Shown: in pieces, positions 36,704-44,451 of the stretch
Layout of the letters: every line of letters starts with the position of its first letter
How positions within the stretch are numbered: position 1 is the first letter of the stretch
Assembly: GCF_001424195.1 (NCBI RefSeq)
Contig: NZ_LMOO01000008.1
Location: 472,088 to 536,087 of the forward strand
Length of the DNA: 64,000 bases
Direction: 5' to 3'
Origin: Cellulomonas sp. Leaf334
GTDB lineage: Bacteria; Actinomycetota; Actinomycetes; Actinomycetales; Cellulomonadaceae
Position numbers and translations under genes: made by a program
The notes under the pieces: model-generated
Seen by the model: only the letters and a program-made list of their open reading frames with translations
Told to the model about the DNA's origin: nothing
Database searches by the model: none

Positions 36704-36717
36704 GTGAATCGCTTCAC
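36704..36717. promoter_or_regulatory. LacI-type palindrome upstream of GH5 gene
   Basis: GTGAATCGCTTCAC has perfect 5-bp arms around a CG-centred core. A related GAACCGCTTGC lies just left of it. It is about 100 bases upstream of the GH5 start, with no gene between. This is the expected form of a LacI-family sugar-responsive operator. Confidence 0.5.
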
Positions 36718-36815
36718 ACGGCTGCGCGAACGACCTCCGTCTGGTGCGCTTGCCCTTCGCTTCCGACGTCGCCGCGATCCGTGCGCGGTCCCGTTTCCTG
36801 AGAGGGATCCCTCCC

Positions 36816-38423
36816 GTGCACCCACTTCGCAAGGTCCTGTCCCTCGCCACGGCGGCCGCGGTCGCCGTCGCCGGCTCGATCGCCGTCACCAGCCAGGCGA
36901 ACGCCGCTGCCGGCTGCCGCGTCGACTACACCGTGACCAACCAGTGGCCGAGCGGCTTCGGCGCCGACGTCAAGGTCACCAACCTGGGCGACCCGATCAC
37001 CGGATGGGACCTGCGCTTCTCCTTCGGCGCCGGCCAGACCGTCGGCCAGCTCTGGAACGGCTCCGTCACGCAGTCCGGGGCCGCCGTGTCGGTCCGCAAC
37101 GCCGGGTGGAACGGGAACATCGCCACCAACGGCACCGCGTCGTTCGGCTTCAACGGTGCGTGGGCGGGGAGCAACCCTGCGCCGAGCGCGTTCACGCTCA
37201 ACGGTGTCGCGTGCACCGGTAGCCCGGTCACCCCGACCAGCTCCCCCACGACGTCGCCGACGACCACACCGACCCAGACCCCGCGGCCGACGACCACGCC
37301 GACGCCGACTCCCACGCCGACCACCGGACCGATCACGGGCAGCGCCGCCCAGCTCGTCGCCGACCTGGGCAAGGGCTGGAACCTCGGCAACCAGCTGGAG
37401 GCCAACGTCAACGGCGTGCCCAGCGAGACGGCGTGGGGCAACCCGGTCATCACCGGCGCCCTCATCGACCGGGTCAAGGCGTCCGGCTTCACGACGATCC
37501 GGATCCCGGTGTCCTACCTCAGCAAGATCGGCTCCGGCCCGAGCTACACCGTGGACGCCGCCTGGCTCAGTCGGATCAAGCAGGTGGTGGACCTGGCCTA
37601 CGACCGCGGGCTGCACGTCATCATCAACATGCACGGCGACGGCTACAAGAGCGTCGGCGGCTCCTGGCTCATCTGCGACGCGTCCGGGCAGGACACGATC
37701 AAGGCCAAGTACCAGAAGGTCTGGCAGCAGGTGGCGTCGACCTTCCAGGGCTACGGCGGACGCCTGATCCTCGAGTCGATGAACGAGAACTTCGACGGCC
37801 AGTACGGCGCCCCCACCCAGCCGTGCTACTCCAACATCAACGCGTACAACCAGGTCTTCGTCGACACCGTGCGCCAGACCGGCGGGAACAACACCTCCCG
37901 CTGGCTGCTCGTGCCGGGCTGGAACACCAACATCGACTACACCACCGGCAGCTACGGGTTCGTCGTGCCGAGCGACCAGTACCGGTCGTCGGCCATCCCC
38001 AGCAGCGAGAAGCGCCTCATGATCTCCGCGCACTACTACGACCCGTGGGACTTCACCGGGACCGAGGACGGCACCATCACGCAGTGGGGCCCCAACGCGA
38101 CCAATGCGTCGAAGAAGTCGGTGTGGGGTCAGCAGGACTTCATGGACTCCCAGCTGAAGAAGATGTACGACAAGTTCGTCGTCAACGGGTACCCGGTGTT
38201 CATCGGCGAGTACGGCTCGATCGACAAGTCCACCTTCGACTCGTCGAACAACAGGTACCGCGCCGACTACGCGCGCACCCTCGTCGCGACCGCGAAGAAG
38301 TACGGCGCAGCCACCGCCTACTGGGACAACGGCTACAACGGCCAGTACGGGTTCGGGCTGTTCGACCGGAGCTCCGCGACCGTGACGCAGCAGGGCATCA
38401 TCGACGCGATCATGGGTCGGTGA
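36816..38423 (+). CDS. GH5 cellulase with N-terminal CBM2
   Basis: A 535-residue secreted enzyme. I chose the GTG at 36816, which has GAGAGGGA upstream and is followed directly by the signal peptide (SLATAAAVAVAGSIAV, cleavage after ANA). CBM2 (about 35-135; PSGFGADVKVTN, WNGNI) is joined by a Pro/Thr linker to the GH5 barrel (about 180-535). GH5 landmarks are RIPVSYLSKI, the acid/base Glu324 in MNENFDG, HYYDPWDF and the nucleophile Glu465 in FIGEYGSID. It acts as an extracellular endo-beta-1,4-glucanase; mannanase activity is a less likely alternative. The CBM is N-terminal here, the reverse of the GH9 neighbour. Confidence 0.92.
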   Translation: MHPLRKVLSLATAAAVAVAGSIAVTSQANAAAGCRVDYTVTNQWPSGFGADVKVTNLGDPITGWDLRFSFGAGQTVGQLWNGSVTQSGAAVSVRNAGWNGNIATNGTASFGFNGAWAGSNPAPSAFTLNGVACTGSPVTPTSSPTTSPTTTPTQTPRPTTTPTPTPTPTTGPITGSAAQLVADLGKGWNLGNQLEANVNGVPSETAWGNPVITGALIDRVKASGFTTIRIPVSYLSKIGSGPSYTVDAAWLSRIKQVVDLAYDRGLHVIINMHGDGYKSVGGSWLICDASGQDTIKAKYQKVWQQVASTFQGYGGRLILESMNENFDGQYGAPTQPCYSNINAYNQVFVDTVRQTGGNNTSRWLLVPGWNTNIDYTTGSYGFVVPSDQYRSSAIPSSEKRLMISAHYYDPWDFTGTEDGTITQWGPNATNASKKSVWGQQDFMDSQLKKMYDKFVVNGYPVFIGEYGSIDKSTFDSSNNRYRADYARTLVATAKKYGAATAYWDNGYNGQYGFGLFDRSSATVTQQGIIDAIMGR

Positions 38424-38461
38424 CGGTGGTCTCCTGAGCGGGACAGGTCACCAGGCCGCCC

Positions 38462-38513
38462 AGCAAGCCCTGAGTGACGTGACGTTTGCTCGTCGCGTCA
38501 CTCGGGGCTTGCT
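38462..38513. terminator. Bidirectional hairpin between GH5 and cold-shock gene
   Basis: Arms 38462-38479 (AGCAAGCCCTGAGTGACG) and 38496-38513 pair over 18 bp with one G-T pair. It lies between two convergent genes, 39 bases after the GH5 stop and 26 before the other gene's stop, so it can serve both. Confidence 0.8.
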
Positions 38514-38538
38514 CGACGTCCGGGGTGACCCGTCCCGC

Positions 38539-39462
38539 TCAGATCCGCTCGACGCCGTCGGCCTGCGGTCCCCGGTCGCTCTGCCGGACCTTGAACCGGA
38601 CCCGGTCACCCTCCTGGAGCGTCTCGGCGCCCCGCACGACCGACACGTGCACGAACAGGTCGTCGCCGCCCGCGTCCGGGGTGATGAAGCCGAAGCCGCG
38701 CTCCGCGTCGTAGCGCGCGACCTCGCCCTCCCCGCCGCTCACGTCTGCCCCGGAAGCCGTCGGGCGTCCCGAGCGACCGCGGACGGGGGGCGCCGGCTCC
38801 GAGCCACCGACGAGCCTGACGTCGCTGCCCTGCGGGCCCTTCTCGCCGGCGGAGAGCCGGTAGGTCACGCGGTCGCCCTCGTACAGCTCGGTCAGCCCCC
38901 GGGCCAGCTCGCGGACGTGCACGAAGACGTCCTCACCGCCGTTGTCGGGCCTGACGAACCCGAAGCCCTTGCCCGTGTCGTACCAGGACACGGTGCCGTC
39001 GGCTCCGTCGGCCGCCGGCTGGGCGGCCTCGGGGCCGAGCGGCAGCAGGTGGTCGGCCTGCGGCCCCTTCTCCCCGTCGACGACGAGGAACGCCACCCGC
39101 TGGCCGTCGGAGATCACGCCGCCGCCCACGATGGCCGAGCTGTGCACGAAGATCTGGGGTCGGCCGCCGTCGGGCTTGACGAAGCCGTACCCCTTGGTCG
39201 GCTCGTACCAGGCGACGGTCCCGAGCACGCCCACGGGTGCGTCGGCGGCGTGGTCGCCCGTCACCCGGACCCGGCGCGCCTGGGGGCCGCGGTCGCCCTC
39301 ACCGACCTCGAACTCGACCTCCTGCCCCTCGCGGAGCACCCGGATCCCGTCGAAGCCGACGATCTCGGACGCATGCACGAACAGGTCGTCGTTCCCTTCC
39401 CCGAGGTCGAGGAAGCCGAACCCCTTGTCGACGTCGAACCAGCGGACTGTTCCCTGGGGCAC
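38539..39462 (-). CDS. Protein of four tandem cold-shock domains
   Basis: A 307-residue protein made of four cold-shock domains: about 1-68, 78-148, 155-220 and 243-307. Each has the two RNA-binding motifs: KGFGFL with DLFVHAS, KGYGFV with IFVHSS, KGFGFV with DVFVHV, and RGFGFI with DLFVHVS. Each ends in a (D/E)(R/K)GPQA-type strand. The usual bacterial protein is a single 67-residue domain. The fourth unit replaces the aromatic Trp of the first strand (GTVRWF) with Arg (GEVARY). A Gly/Pro/Ser-rich linker separates units 3 and 4. It presumably binds single-stranded RNA or DNA along several sites. Confidence 0.9.
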   Translation of the reverse strand: MPQGTVRWFDVDKGFGFLDLGEGNDDLFVHASEIVGFDGIRVLREGQEVEFEVGEGDRGPQARRVRVTGDHAADAPVGVLGTVAWYEPTKGYGFVKPDGGRPQIFVHSSAIVGGGVISDGQRVAFLVVDGEKGPQADHLLPLGPEAAQPAADGADGTVSWYDTGKGFGFVRPDNGGEDVFVHVRELARGLTELYEGDRVTYRLSAGEKGPQGSDVRLVGGSEPAPPVRGRSGRPTASGADVSGGEGEVARYDAERGFGFITPDAGGDDLFVHVSVVRGAETLQEGDRVRFKVRQSDRGPQADGVERI

Positions 39463-39597
39463 GGTTGACTCCTCGTCTAGGCAGGACGTTGCTGAGACCC
39501 AGTCTCCCCGACTTGTCGGCGACTCCCTGTCAGGCCGTCGACGCGGTGGCGTCCTCGACAGCCTGCGCGCCCCCGTCGTCGCGCGTCCAGCCGGGTG

Positions 39598-40254
39598 CTA
39601 CTCCACCGGGCCCGTCGCACGGCTTCCCCCGCCGGCGACGGAGATCGTCTGCCCGACGGCGGTCCGGTCCTCCAGGGCGTCGAGCACCGCGTGGGCGAGG
39701 TCGGCGCGCGCGATGCTAAAGCCCCACCGCACGTTGCCGTCACGCCGGGAGCGGTACCGGCCCGAGCCCGCGCCGTCGGTGAGCCTGGGCGGGCGCAGGA
39801 TCGTCCAGTCCAGCCCGCTCGCCCGGATCAGGGTCTCCATCGCGGCCATGTCCGCGTTCGAGTCGCGGAGCACGCGGGCGAGGATCGGTTTGGCGAGGTA
39901 CCGGCTGAGCGGGTCGTCGCCGGCTACGATCCCGCCGCTCGCGCTGAGGGCCACCAGTCGCGGCACCCCGGCGTCCCGCATCGCCTGGACGACGGGGACG
40001 ATGAGCCGCTGCTGCACGGTGGTCGACTCGCCGGGCACGGGGCCGACGCAGAACGCGACCGCGTCGGCGCCCGCGAACGCCGAGGTCAGCAGGGGCAGGT
40101 CCCATAGCGGCGACTCGACGACCACCTCCGGGCGGAGCTCACCGAGACGCGCGCGGTCCCTCACGACGGCGGTCACGTGGTGCCCTCTCTGCTGTGCCAG
40201 CCGGGTCACGCCTCGTCCTGATCTGCCGGTCGCTCCCACGACGCTGACGCGCAC
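39598..40254 (-). CDS. NAD(P)-binding NmrA/SDR-like protein
   Basis: A 218-residue protein with an N-terminal Rossmann motif (VSVVGATGRSGRGVTRLA), VTAVVRDRARL, and LDWTILRPPRLTDG, as in the atypical SDR / NmrA-like group. AGGAGG precedes its GTG start. It is divergent from a TetR gene 94 bases away with a palindrome between, so it is the likely target of that regulator. These proteins act as redox sensors or reductases; the substrate is unknown. Confidence 0.82.
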   Translation of the reverse strand: MRVSVVGATGRSGRGVTRLAQQRGHHVTAVVRDRARLGELRPEVVVESPLWDLPLLTSAFAGADAVAFCVGPVPGESTTVQQRLIVPVVQAMRDAGVPRLVALSASGGIVAGDDPLSRYLAKPILARVLRDSNADMAAMETLIRASGLDWTILRPPRLTDGAGSGRYRSRRDGNVRWGFSIARADLAHAVLDALEDRTAVGQTISVAGGGSRATGPVE

Positions 40255-40271
40255 GGTGCCTCCTTCGGTGG

Positions 40272-40289
40272 GGTGAGTAAACGCTCACC
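40272..40289. promoter_or_regulatory. Putative TetR operator
   Basis: GGTGAGTAAACGCTCACC is a perfect 6-bp-arm inverted repeat in the middle of the 94-bp divergent promoter region of the NmrA-like and TetR genes. The GTGAG...CTCAC form around an AT-containing centre is common for TetR-family sites. Confidence 0.7.
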
Positions 40290-40348
40290 AACTAGACTCG
40301 CAGCCACCGCCGTCGTCGTCAATCCACGAGACCGAGGAGAACGAAGGC

Positions 40349-40921
40349 ATGACCACCGACACCCGCGAACGCATCCTCGACGCCGCCGCGCGCATCATCC
40401 GGCGGGACGGCCTCGCCCGGACCACGACCAGGCTCATCGCCCGCGAGGCAAGGTGCTCGGAAGCCCTCCTCTACAAGTACTTCCCCGACAAGCAGGACCT
40501 GTTCCTGCGGGTGCTCACCGAGCGGGTGCCGCGCGTCGCGGACGTCGACGAGCTCGTCGGGCACGGGACCGCCCGCGAGAACCTGCACCTGCTGACCGAG
40601 CAGCTGCTCGCGTTCTACGACCAGAGCTTCCCGATGGCGGCCTCGATCTTCGGCGACACCAGCCTGCTCGACGCGCACCGGGAGAAGATGCGCGCACGCG
40701 GCGTCGGACCCGAGGCGCCCGTCTCGATCGTCACCGCGTACATCGAGGCCGAGCAGCGCACCGGGCGGCTCACCCAGGACCTCGACGCCGACGCCGTCGC
40801 CCGCCTGCTCGTCGGCGCCGCCCTCCACGAGGCGTTCCTCGCCAACTACAGCGGAGCTGGGCTCCCCGACCGGACCGCGCTCGCGGCCGCGCTCGTCGCC
40901 GCGGTCCTGCCCGACCACTGA
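40349..40921 (+). CDS. TetR-family transcriptional regulator
   Basis: A 190-residue regulator with GAGGAGA before the ATG. The N-terminal helix-turn-helix is clear: RERILDAAARIIRRDGLART, then TTRLIAREARCSEALLYKYF and PDKQDLF. The C-terminal ligand domain is all-helical. It probably represses itself and the divergent NmrA-like gene through the palindrome at 40272. The ligand is unknown. Confidence 0.88.
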   Translation: MTTDTRERILDAAARIIRRDGLARTTTRLIAREARCSEALLYKYFPDKQDLFLRVLTERVPRVADVDELVGHGTARENLHLLTEQLLAFYDQSFPMAASIFGDTSLLDAHREKMRARGVGPEAPVSIVTAYIEAEQRTGRLTQDLDADAVARLLVGAALHEAFLANYSGAGLPDRTALAAALVAAVLPDH

Positions 40922-40943
40922 CCGCGCACAGGGGCTCGACCCG

Positions 40944-41639
40944 TCACGGGACGGCCGGGAACACGATGCGGACGTCGTCGCCGCTCAGGCTCGCACGGAA
41001 GCCGTCGTCCTGGACGACCACCTCCTGCAGCACCAGCCCCTCAGGCAGACCCTCGACCTCGTGCTCGATCGTGACGAGCCCACGCACGACCGACCCGATG
41101 AGCCCGGCGAGGAACGACGGGCCGCCGACGTCGATGGTCGACGGTTCGACGACCAGCCGCCCGTCGACGACCTCGACGGAGCCCGACGCGACGACATGGA
41201 AGCTGCGCCCACCGACCTCGACGTCGCGCTCCACGACCGCCTCCGACCCCTCGCCGGGACGCACCACGGCGTCCTCGCCGATCTGGTCGGCCACCACGTC
41301 GAACGGCACCGTCGCGTCGAGGACCATCGCCGTCGCGACGAGTCCGTCGGGGCCGGTCCGCACGCCCTGGGCGGACGCGGTGACGTCGTGCAGGGTCGAG
41401 TCGGGCAGGACGACCGTGCCGGCGTCGAGCACGAGGTCGTCGAGCCACATCTCCGCGGGATCGAGGTCGGTCGGTGGCTCGTCGACGCGCGAGGTCGAGG
41501 TCGGCGTCGTCGTCGTCGGCGCGGCGGCACCACCTCCCGCCGGGTCGCTGATCGACCACACGACGACCCACCCCGCGAGGGCGAGCACGAGGACGGCGAC
41601 CGACGCGCCGAGCAGTCCGTCACGAAGGCGCGGGTTCAT
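40944..41639 (-). CDS. DUF2993 (LmeA-like) membrane-anchored protein
   Basis: A 231-residue protein with one N-terminal membrane segment (LLGASVAVLVLALAGWVVVW) followed by a Thr/Ser/Pro linker and a beta-rich outer domain. Repeated patterns such as VEVVDGRLVVEPSTIDVGG and LPEGLVLQEVVVQDDGFRAS are those of DUF2993. The mycobacterial member LmeA helps elongate lipomannan in the cell envelope. A similar lipid-related envelope role is reasonable here but unproven. The ATG is at 41639. Confidence 0.75.
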   Translation of the reverse strand: MNPRLRDGLLGASVAVLVLALAGWVVVWSISDPAGGGAAAPTTTTPTSTSRVDEPPTDLDPAEMWLDDLVLDAGTVVLPDSTLHDVTASAQGVRTGPDGLVATAMVLDATVPFDVVADQIGEDAVVRPGEGSEAVVERDVEVGGRSFHVVASGSVEVVDGRLVVEPSTIDVGGPSFLAGLIGSVVRGLVTIEHEVEGLPEGLVLQEVVVQDDGFRASLSGDDVRIVFPAVP

Positions 41640-41748
41640 GAGGGACAGCGTGCATTGCTCGGGTCGACACCGCTCCCCCGGCGCCGTCGAGAGCGGCCAC
41701 GCCCGCACCAGCGCGGCGCACGCAGCCCGGCCGGTGCCATGCTGTCCC

Positions 41749-41889
41749 GTGCCTCTCCCGCCCCGCAACGCCGACGACGACGGCGGTCCTCCGGCGGACG
41801 ACGTCGTGCGGACGGCGTACAAGGCGAGGGCTGACGAGTACACAGCGCTGCTCGGGTCCGTGAGCGCGATGGTGGCGGTACGAGCATGA
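41749..41889 (+). pseudogene. SAM-dependent methyltransferase, amino-terminal remnant
   Basis: From a GTG the frame reads 46 residues ending in VRTAYKARADEYTALLGSVS and AMVAVRA before a stop. This is the usual N-terminal helix of small class I methyltransferases (AYDARAAEYT...), just before the SAM-binding strand, which is absent. The stop codon overlaps the ATG of the HAD gene, so the remnant may now act only as a translated leader. It could be expressed as a short peptide. Confidence 0.55.
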
Positions 41890-42536
41890 TCGCGTTGCTC
41901 GACCTCGACGAGACGCTCGTCGACCGCTCGGCGGGTTTCGCCGCGTGGGCTCGGACCTTCGTCGAGCAGTGGTCGCTGCCCGAGGACCAGCTCGTCTGGA
42001 TCGAGCAGCTCGACCGAGCGGTCACCCGGCGGGAGCAGTTCTTCGACGCCGTCTGCGAGCGGTTCCCGCAGGCCGGACCATCCGACCGGCTCTGGCAGGA
42101 GTACCGCACCCGGATGCCGCTGCTCGCACCCGCCTTCCCCGGCGTCGTCGAGCACCTGGTGACCCTGCGGTCCACCGGCTGGCGCCTCATGGTCGTGACC
42201 AACGGGAGGGTGGACAACCAGCTCGGCAAGCTGCGGCGGACCGGCATCGCGGACGTCGTCCACGGCTGGTGCATCTCGGAGGAGGTGGGCCTGCGCAAGC
42301 CCGACGCCGCGATCTTCGCCATGGCCCTCGCGCGACTGGGCGCGCAGGACGGTGACGTCTGCTGGATGGTGGGCGACGACCCCGCCGCGGACATCGCCGG
42401 CGCGAGCACCGCGGGTCTGCGGACGCTGTGGATCAGCCACGGCCGACCCTGGCCGTCCGGTGACGTCCGACCGGACCGGACGGCAGCGTCTCCGAGCGAC
42501 GCACTGGCTGCCCTCGCGCGTGTCGCGGAGCGCTGA
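41886..42536 (+). CDS. HAD-family hydrolase
   Basis: A 216-residue haloacid-dehalogenase-type phosphatase with all four motifs: DLDETLVD (nucleophile Asp6), VVTNGR, the Lys of GLRKPDAAIF and GDDPAADIAGA. A helical cap lies between motifs 1 and 2. Such proteins remove phosphate from small metabolites; the substrate cannot be told. Its ATG overlaps the stop of the methyltransferase remnant (ATGA), suggesting it was once the second gene of an operon. Confidence 0.85.
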   Translation: MIALLDLDETLVDRSAGFAAWARTFVEQWSLPEDQLVWIEQLDRAVTRREQFFDAVCERFPQAGPSDRLWQEYRTRMPLLAPAFPGVVEHLVTLRSTGWRLMVVTNGRVDNQLGKLRRTGIADVVHGWCISEEVGLRKPDAAIFAMALARLGAQDGDVCWMVGDDPAADIAGASTAGLRTLWISHGRPWPSGDVRPDRTAASPSDALAALARVAER

Positions 42537-42642
42537 GCAGGGGTCCGAGGCCCGGTCGGGCCTGCGACTCGAGCCGCAGGGCGGCGACGAGCTGTGCGTG
42601 ATCGAGCCCGGCACCGAGCTCCTCCTCCGCGTCGCGACGTAG
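42535..42642 (+). pseudogene. Short carboxy-terminal remnant
   Basis: Thirty-five codons (LRLEPQGGDELCVIEPGTEL and so on) run to a TAG directly after the HAD gene, in another frame. The segment looks like protein but lacks a start and a body. I do not recognise it. It may be the end of a lost gene, and certainty is low. Confidence 0.25.
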
Positions 42643-42680
42643 CCGGACCCCGCGGCCGCTGGCGGACGATTCCGGGCACT

Positions 42681-42700
42681 GAACCGATTCGCACCGGTTC
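42681..42700. promoter_or_regulatory. Inverted repeat upstream of the esterase gene
   Basis: GAACCGATTCGCACCGGTTC has 6-bp arms (GAACCG / CGGTTC). Read on the minus strand it is similar to the bases upstream of the GH5 gene (GGAACCG, TGCG and AATCG in the same order). It lies about 105 bases before the esterase start, next to an AT-richer patch (TTTTATCGATAC) that suits a promoter. Confidence 0.45.
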
Positions 42701-42803
42701 CGCGGCACCCTTTTATCGATACATTCGCCGTCATCAGCGGGCGTCGTCCCGTTGGCGCCGTCCCTGGCAGCGCGGCCGGGGACCTGCTGGAGGGAGCGAC
42801 ACC

Positions 42804-44096
42804 ATGCGACACCCCACCCCGTCCCGAGCCCGGCTGGTCCTGCTGGGTGCAGTAGCCGCAGTGCTCGCCCTCGGCGGTCTGACCGCACCCGCCTCGGCCG
42901 CACCAGGGGGCGCCCTCCCGGCGGCCGCCACGGTCGGCTGCGGCCGGCAGGCGGGCCTGGCGACCGGAACCCACACCCTCACCAGCGGCGGCCAGTCCCG
43001 GTCGTACCGCCTCGACGTGCCGAGCGGGTACGACCCGAACCGCCCCTACCGCCTCGTCGTCGGGCTGCACTGGTGGCACGGCACCGCCGCCGACGTCGTG
43101 AACCAGAACTTCTACGGCCTGAAGCCCCTCGCCGGCACCAGCACGGTGTTCGTGGCACCGCAGGGCATCGACAACGCGTGGCCCAACACCAACGGCCGGG
43201 ACGTCACCTTCATCGACGACCTGCTGCGCACGGTCGAGTCCGCGCTCTGCATCGACACGACGCAGCGGTTCGCGACGGGCTTCAGCTACGGCGGCGGCAT
43301 GAGCAACGCCCTGGCGTGCGCCCGGGCCGACGTGTTCCGTGCGGTCGCGGTCCTCAACGGCGCCCAGCTGTCCGGCTGCGCGGGTGGCACCCAGCCCATC
43401 GCGTACCTCGGCTCCCACGGCATCGTGGACAGCGTCCTGAACATCTCCCAGGGTCGCGCCCTGCGGGACCGCGCCCTGCGGAACAACGGGTGCCAGGCCC
43501 AGCAGGCACCCGAGCCGGCCGCGGGCAGCGGGACCCACACGCGGACGGCGTACACGTGCCGCGACGGGTTCCCGGTGGTGTGGCTCGCGTCCGACAGCGA
43601 CCACCAGTGGGACGCGCGGGACCGGGGGCAGCAGCAGTCGTGGGTGCCCGGGGAGATCTGGCGGTTCTTCAGCGCCCTGACCTCGACGACGACCCCGACG
43701 CCGACGCCCACCCCGACGCCCACGCCCACGCCCACCCCGACGCCGACCCCCACGCCCACCGTCACACCGACACCGACACCCACCCCGACCACCACGCCGC
43801 CGCCCGCCGGTTCCTGCACGGCGACCTACCGCACCGTGAACTCCTGGCCGGGCGGGTTCCAGGGCGAGGTGACGGTCCGAGCCGGATCGGCGGCGTCGTC
43901 GTGGAGCGTCAGCTGGCGCACGTCGGGCGAGCGCGTGGAGCAGGTGTGGAACGGCACGGTGACGACGCAGGGTGACCAGGTCGTGGTCCGGAACGTCGCC
44001 TGGAACGGCAACCTTCCGGCAGCCGGCAGCACGACGTTCGGTCTCCTCGGCAGCGGCACGTCACCGGCGCCCTCGCTGACCTGCACGAGCTCCTGA
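42804..44096 (+). CDS. Secreted CE1-type esterase (feruloyl esterase / depolymerase-like) with CBM2
   Basis: A 430-residue secreted protein with GGAGGGA before the ATG. The signal peptide ends ASA at about residue 33. The alpha/beta-hydrolase domain (about 50-285) has GLHWWHGTAAD at the oxyanion side, the nucleophile Ser161 in GFSYGGG, and a late His in SDHQW. A Pro-Thr repeat linker (about 295-332) joins it to a C-terminal CBM2 (SWPGGFQGEVTV, AWNGN). The family cleaves ester links such as ferulate on xylan; poly-hydroxybutyrate depolymerases are close kin. The CBM2 and the cellulase neighbours favour plant cell-wall esters. Confidence 0.85.
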   Translation: MRHPTPSRARLVLLGAVAAVLALGGLTAPASAAPGGALPAAATVGCGRQAGLATGTHTLTSGGQSRSYRLDVPSGYDPNRPYRLVVGLHWWHGTAADVVNQNFYGLKPLAGTSTVFVAPQGIDNAWPNTNGRDVTFIDDLLRTVESALCIDTTQRFATGFSYGGGMSNALACARADVFRAVAVLNGAQLSGCAGGTQPIAYLGSHGIVDSVLNISQGRALRDRALRNNGCQAQQAPEPAAGSGTHTRTAYTCRDGFPVVWLASDSDHQWDARDRGQQQSWVPGEIWRFFSALTSTTTPTPTPTPTPTPTPTPTPTPTPTVTPTPTPTPTTTPPPAGSCTATYRTVNSWPGGFQGEVTVRAGSAASSWSVSWRTSGERVEQVWNGTVTTQGDQVVVRNVAWNGNLPAAGSTTFGLLGSGTSPAPSLTCTSS

Positions 44097-44451
44097 CGGA
44101 CGGCGACCGCCTCGTCCTCTGCCGGTCCGACGGCAGCCGGTAGAGGGCGAGGTGGTCGTCCGGCGCAGAACGGGCCCGGGTGCTCGTCGCGCAGCCGTTC
44201 GACAGCCCGCCGGGTCGCGCGGTCGCCGCGGTGAGGACCGGGTCCCCGTCGGAGAGCGGCGGGGTCACGACGAACCCGCGCTTCCGACGCCCGAGCGGTC
44301 CCAGCCGGGGACCGTCGCCTCAGCCGTGAACTGGCCGTGGGGGTCGCGCAACCAGACGCACGAGCGGGCACGTATCCCCCGCCGCCCTCGCGGCCTCCTC
44401 CCTCATCACGGGGGCGCGCACGGCGCTGCCCGGTGTCGACAGGGGGCTGTC
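44097..44451. other. Gene-free stretch upstream of hemopexin-repeat gene
   Basis: No frame on either strand shows a family I recognise. The right end provides the AGGGGG ribosome site at 44441-44446 for the next gene. No LacI-type palindrome is evident here, unlike the carbohydrate-enzyme genes. Confidence 0.4.

Noticed and set aside
37228..37330. Short repeats in the GH5 gene
   Set aside because: They encode the Pro-Thr linker between CBM2 and the catalytic domain.
43690..43800. Periodic ACGCC/CACGCC-type repeats resembling a microsatellite or a CRISPR start
   Set aside because: They encode the Pro-Thr linker of the esterase; period is codon-driven and there are no spacers.
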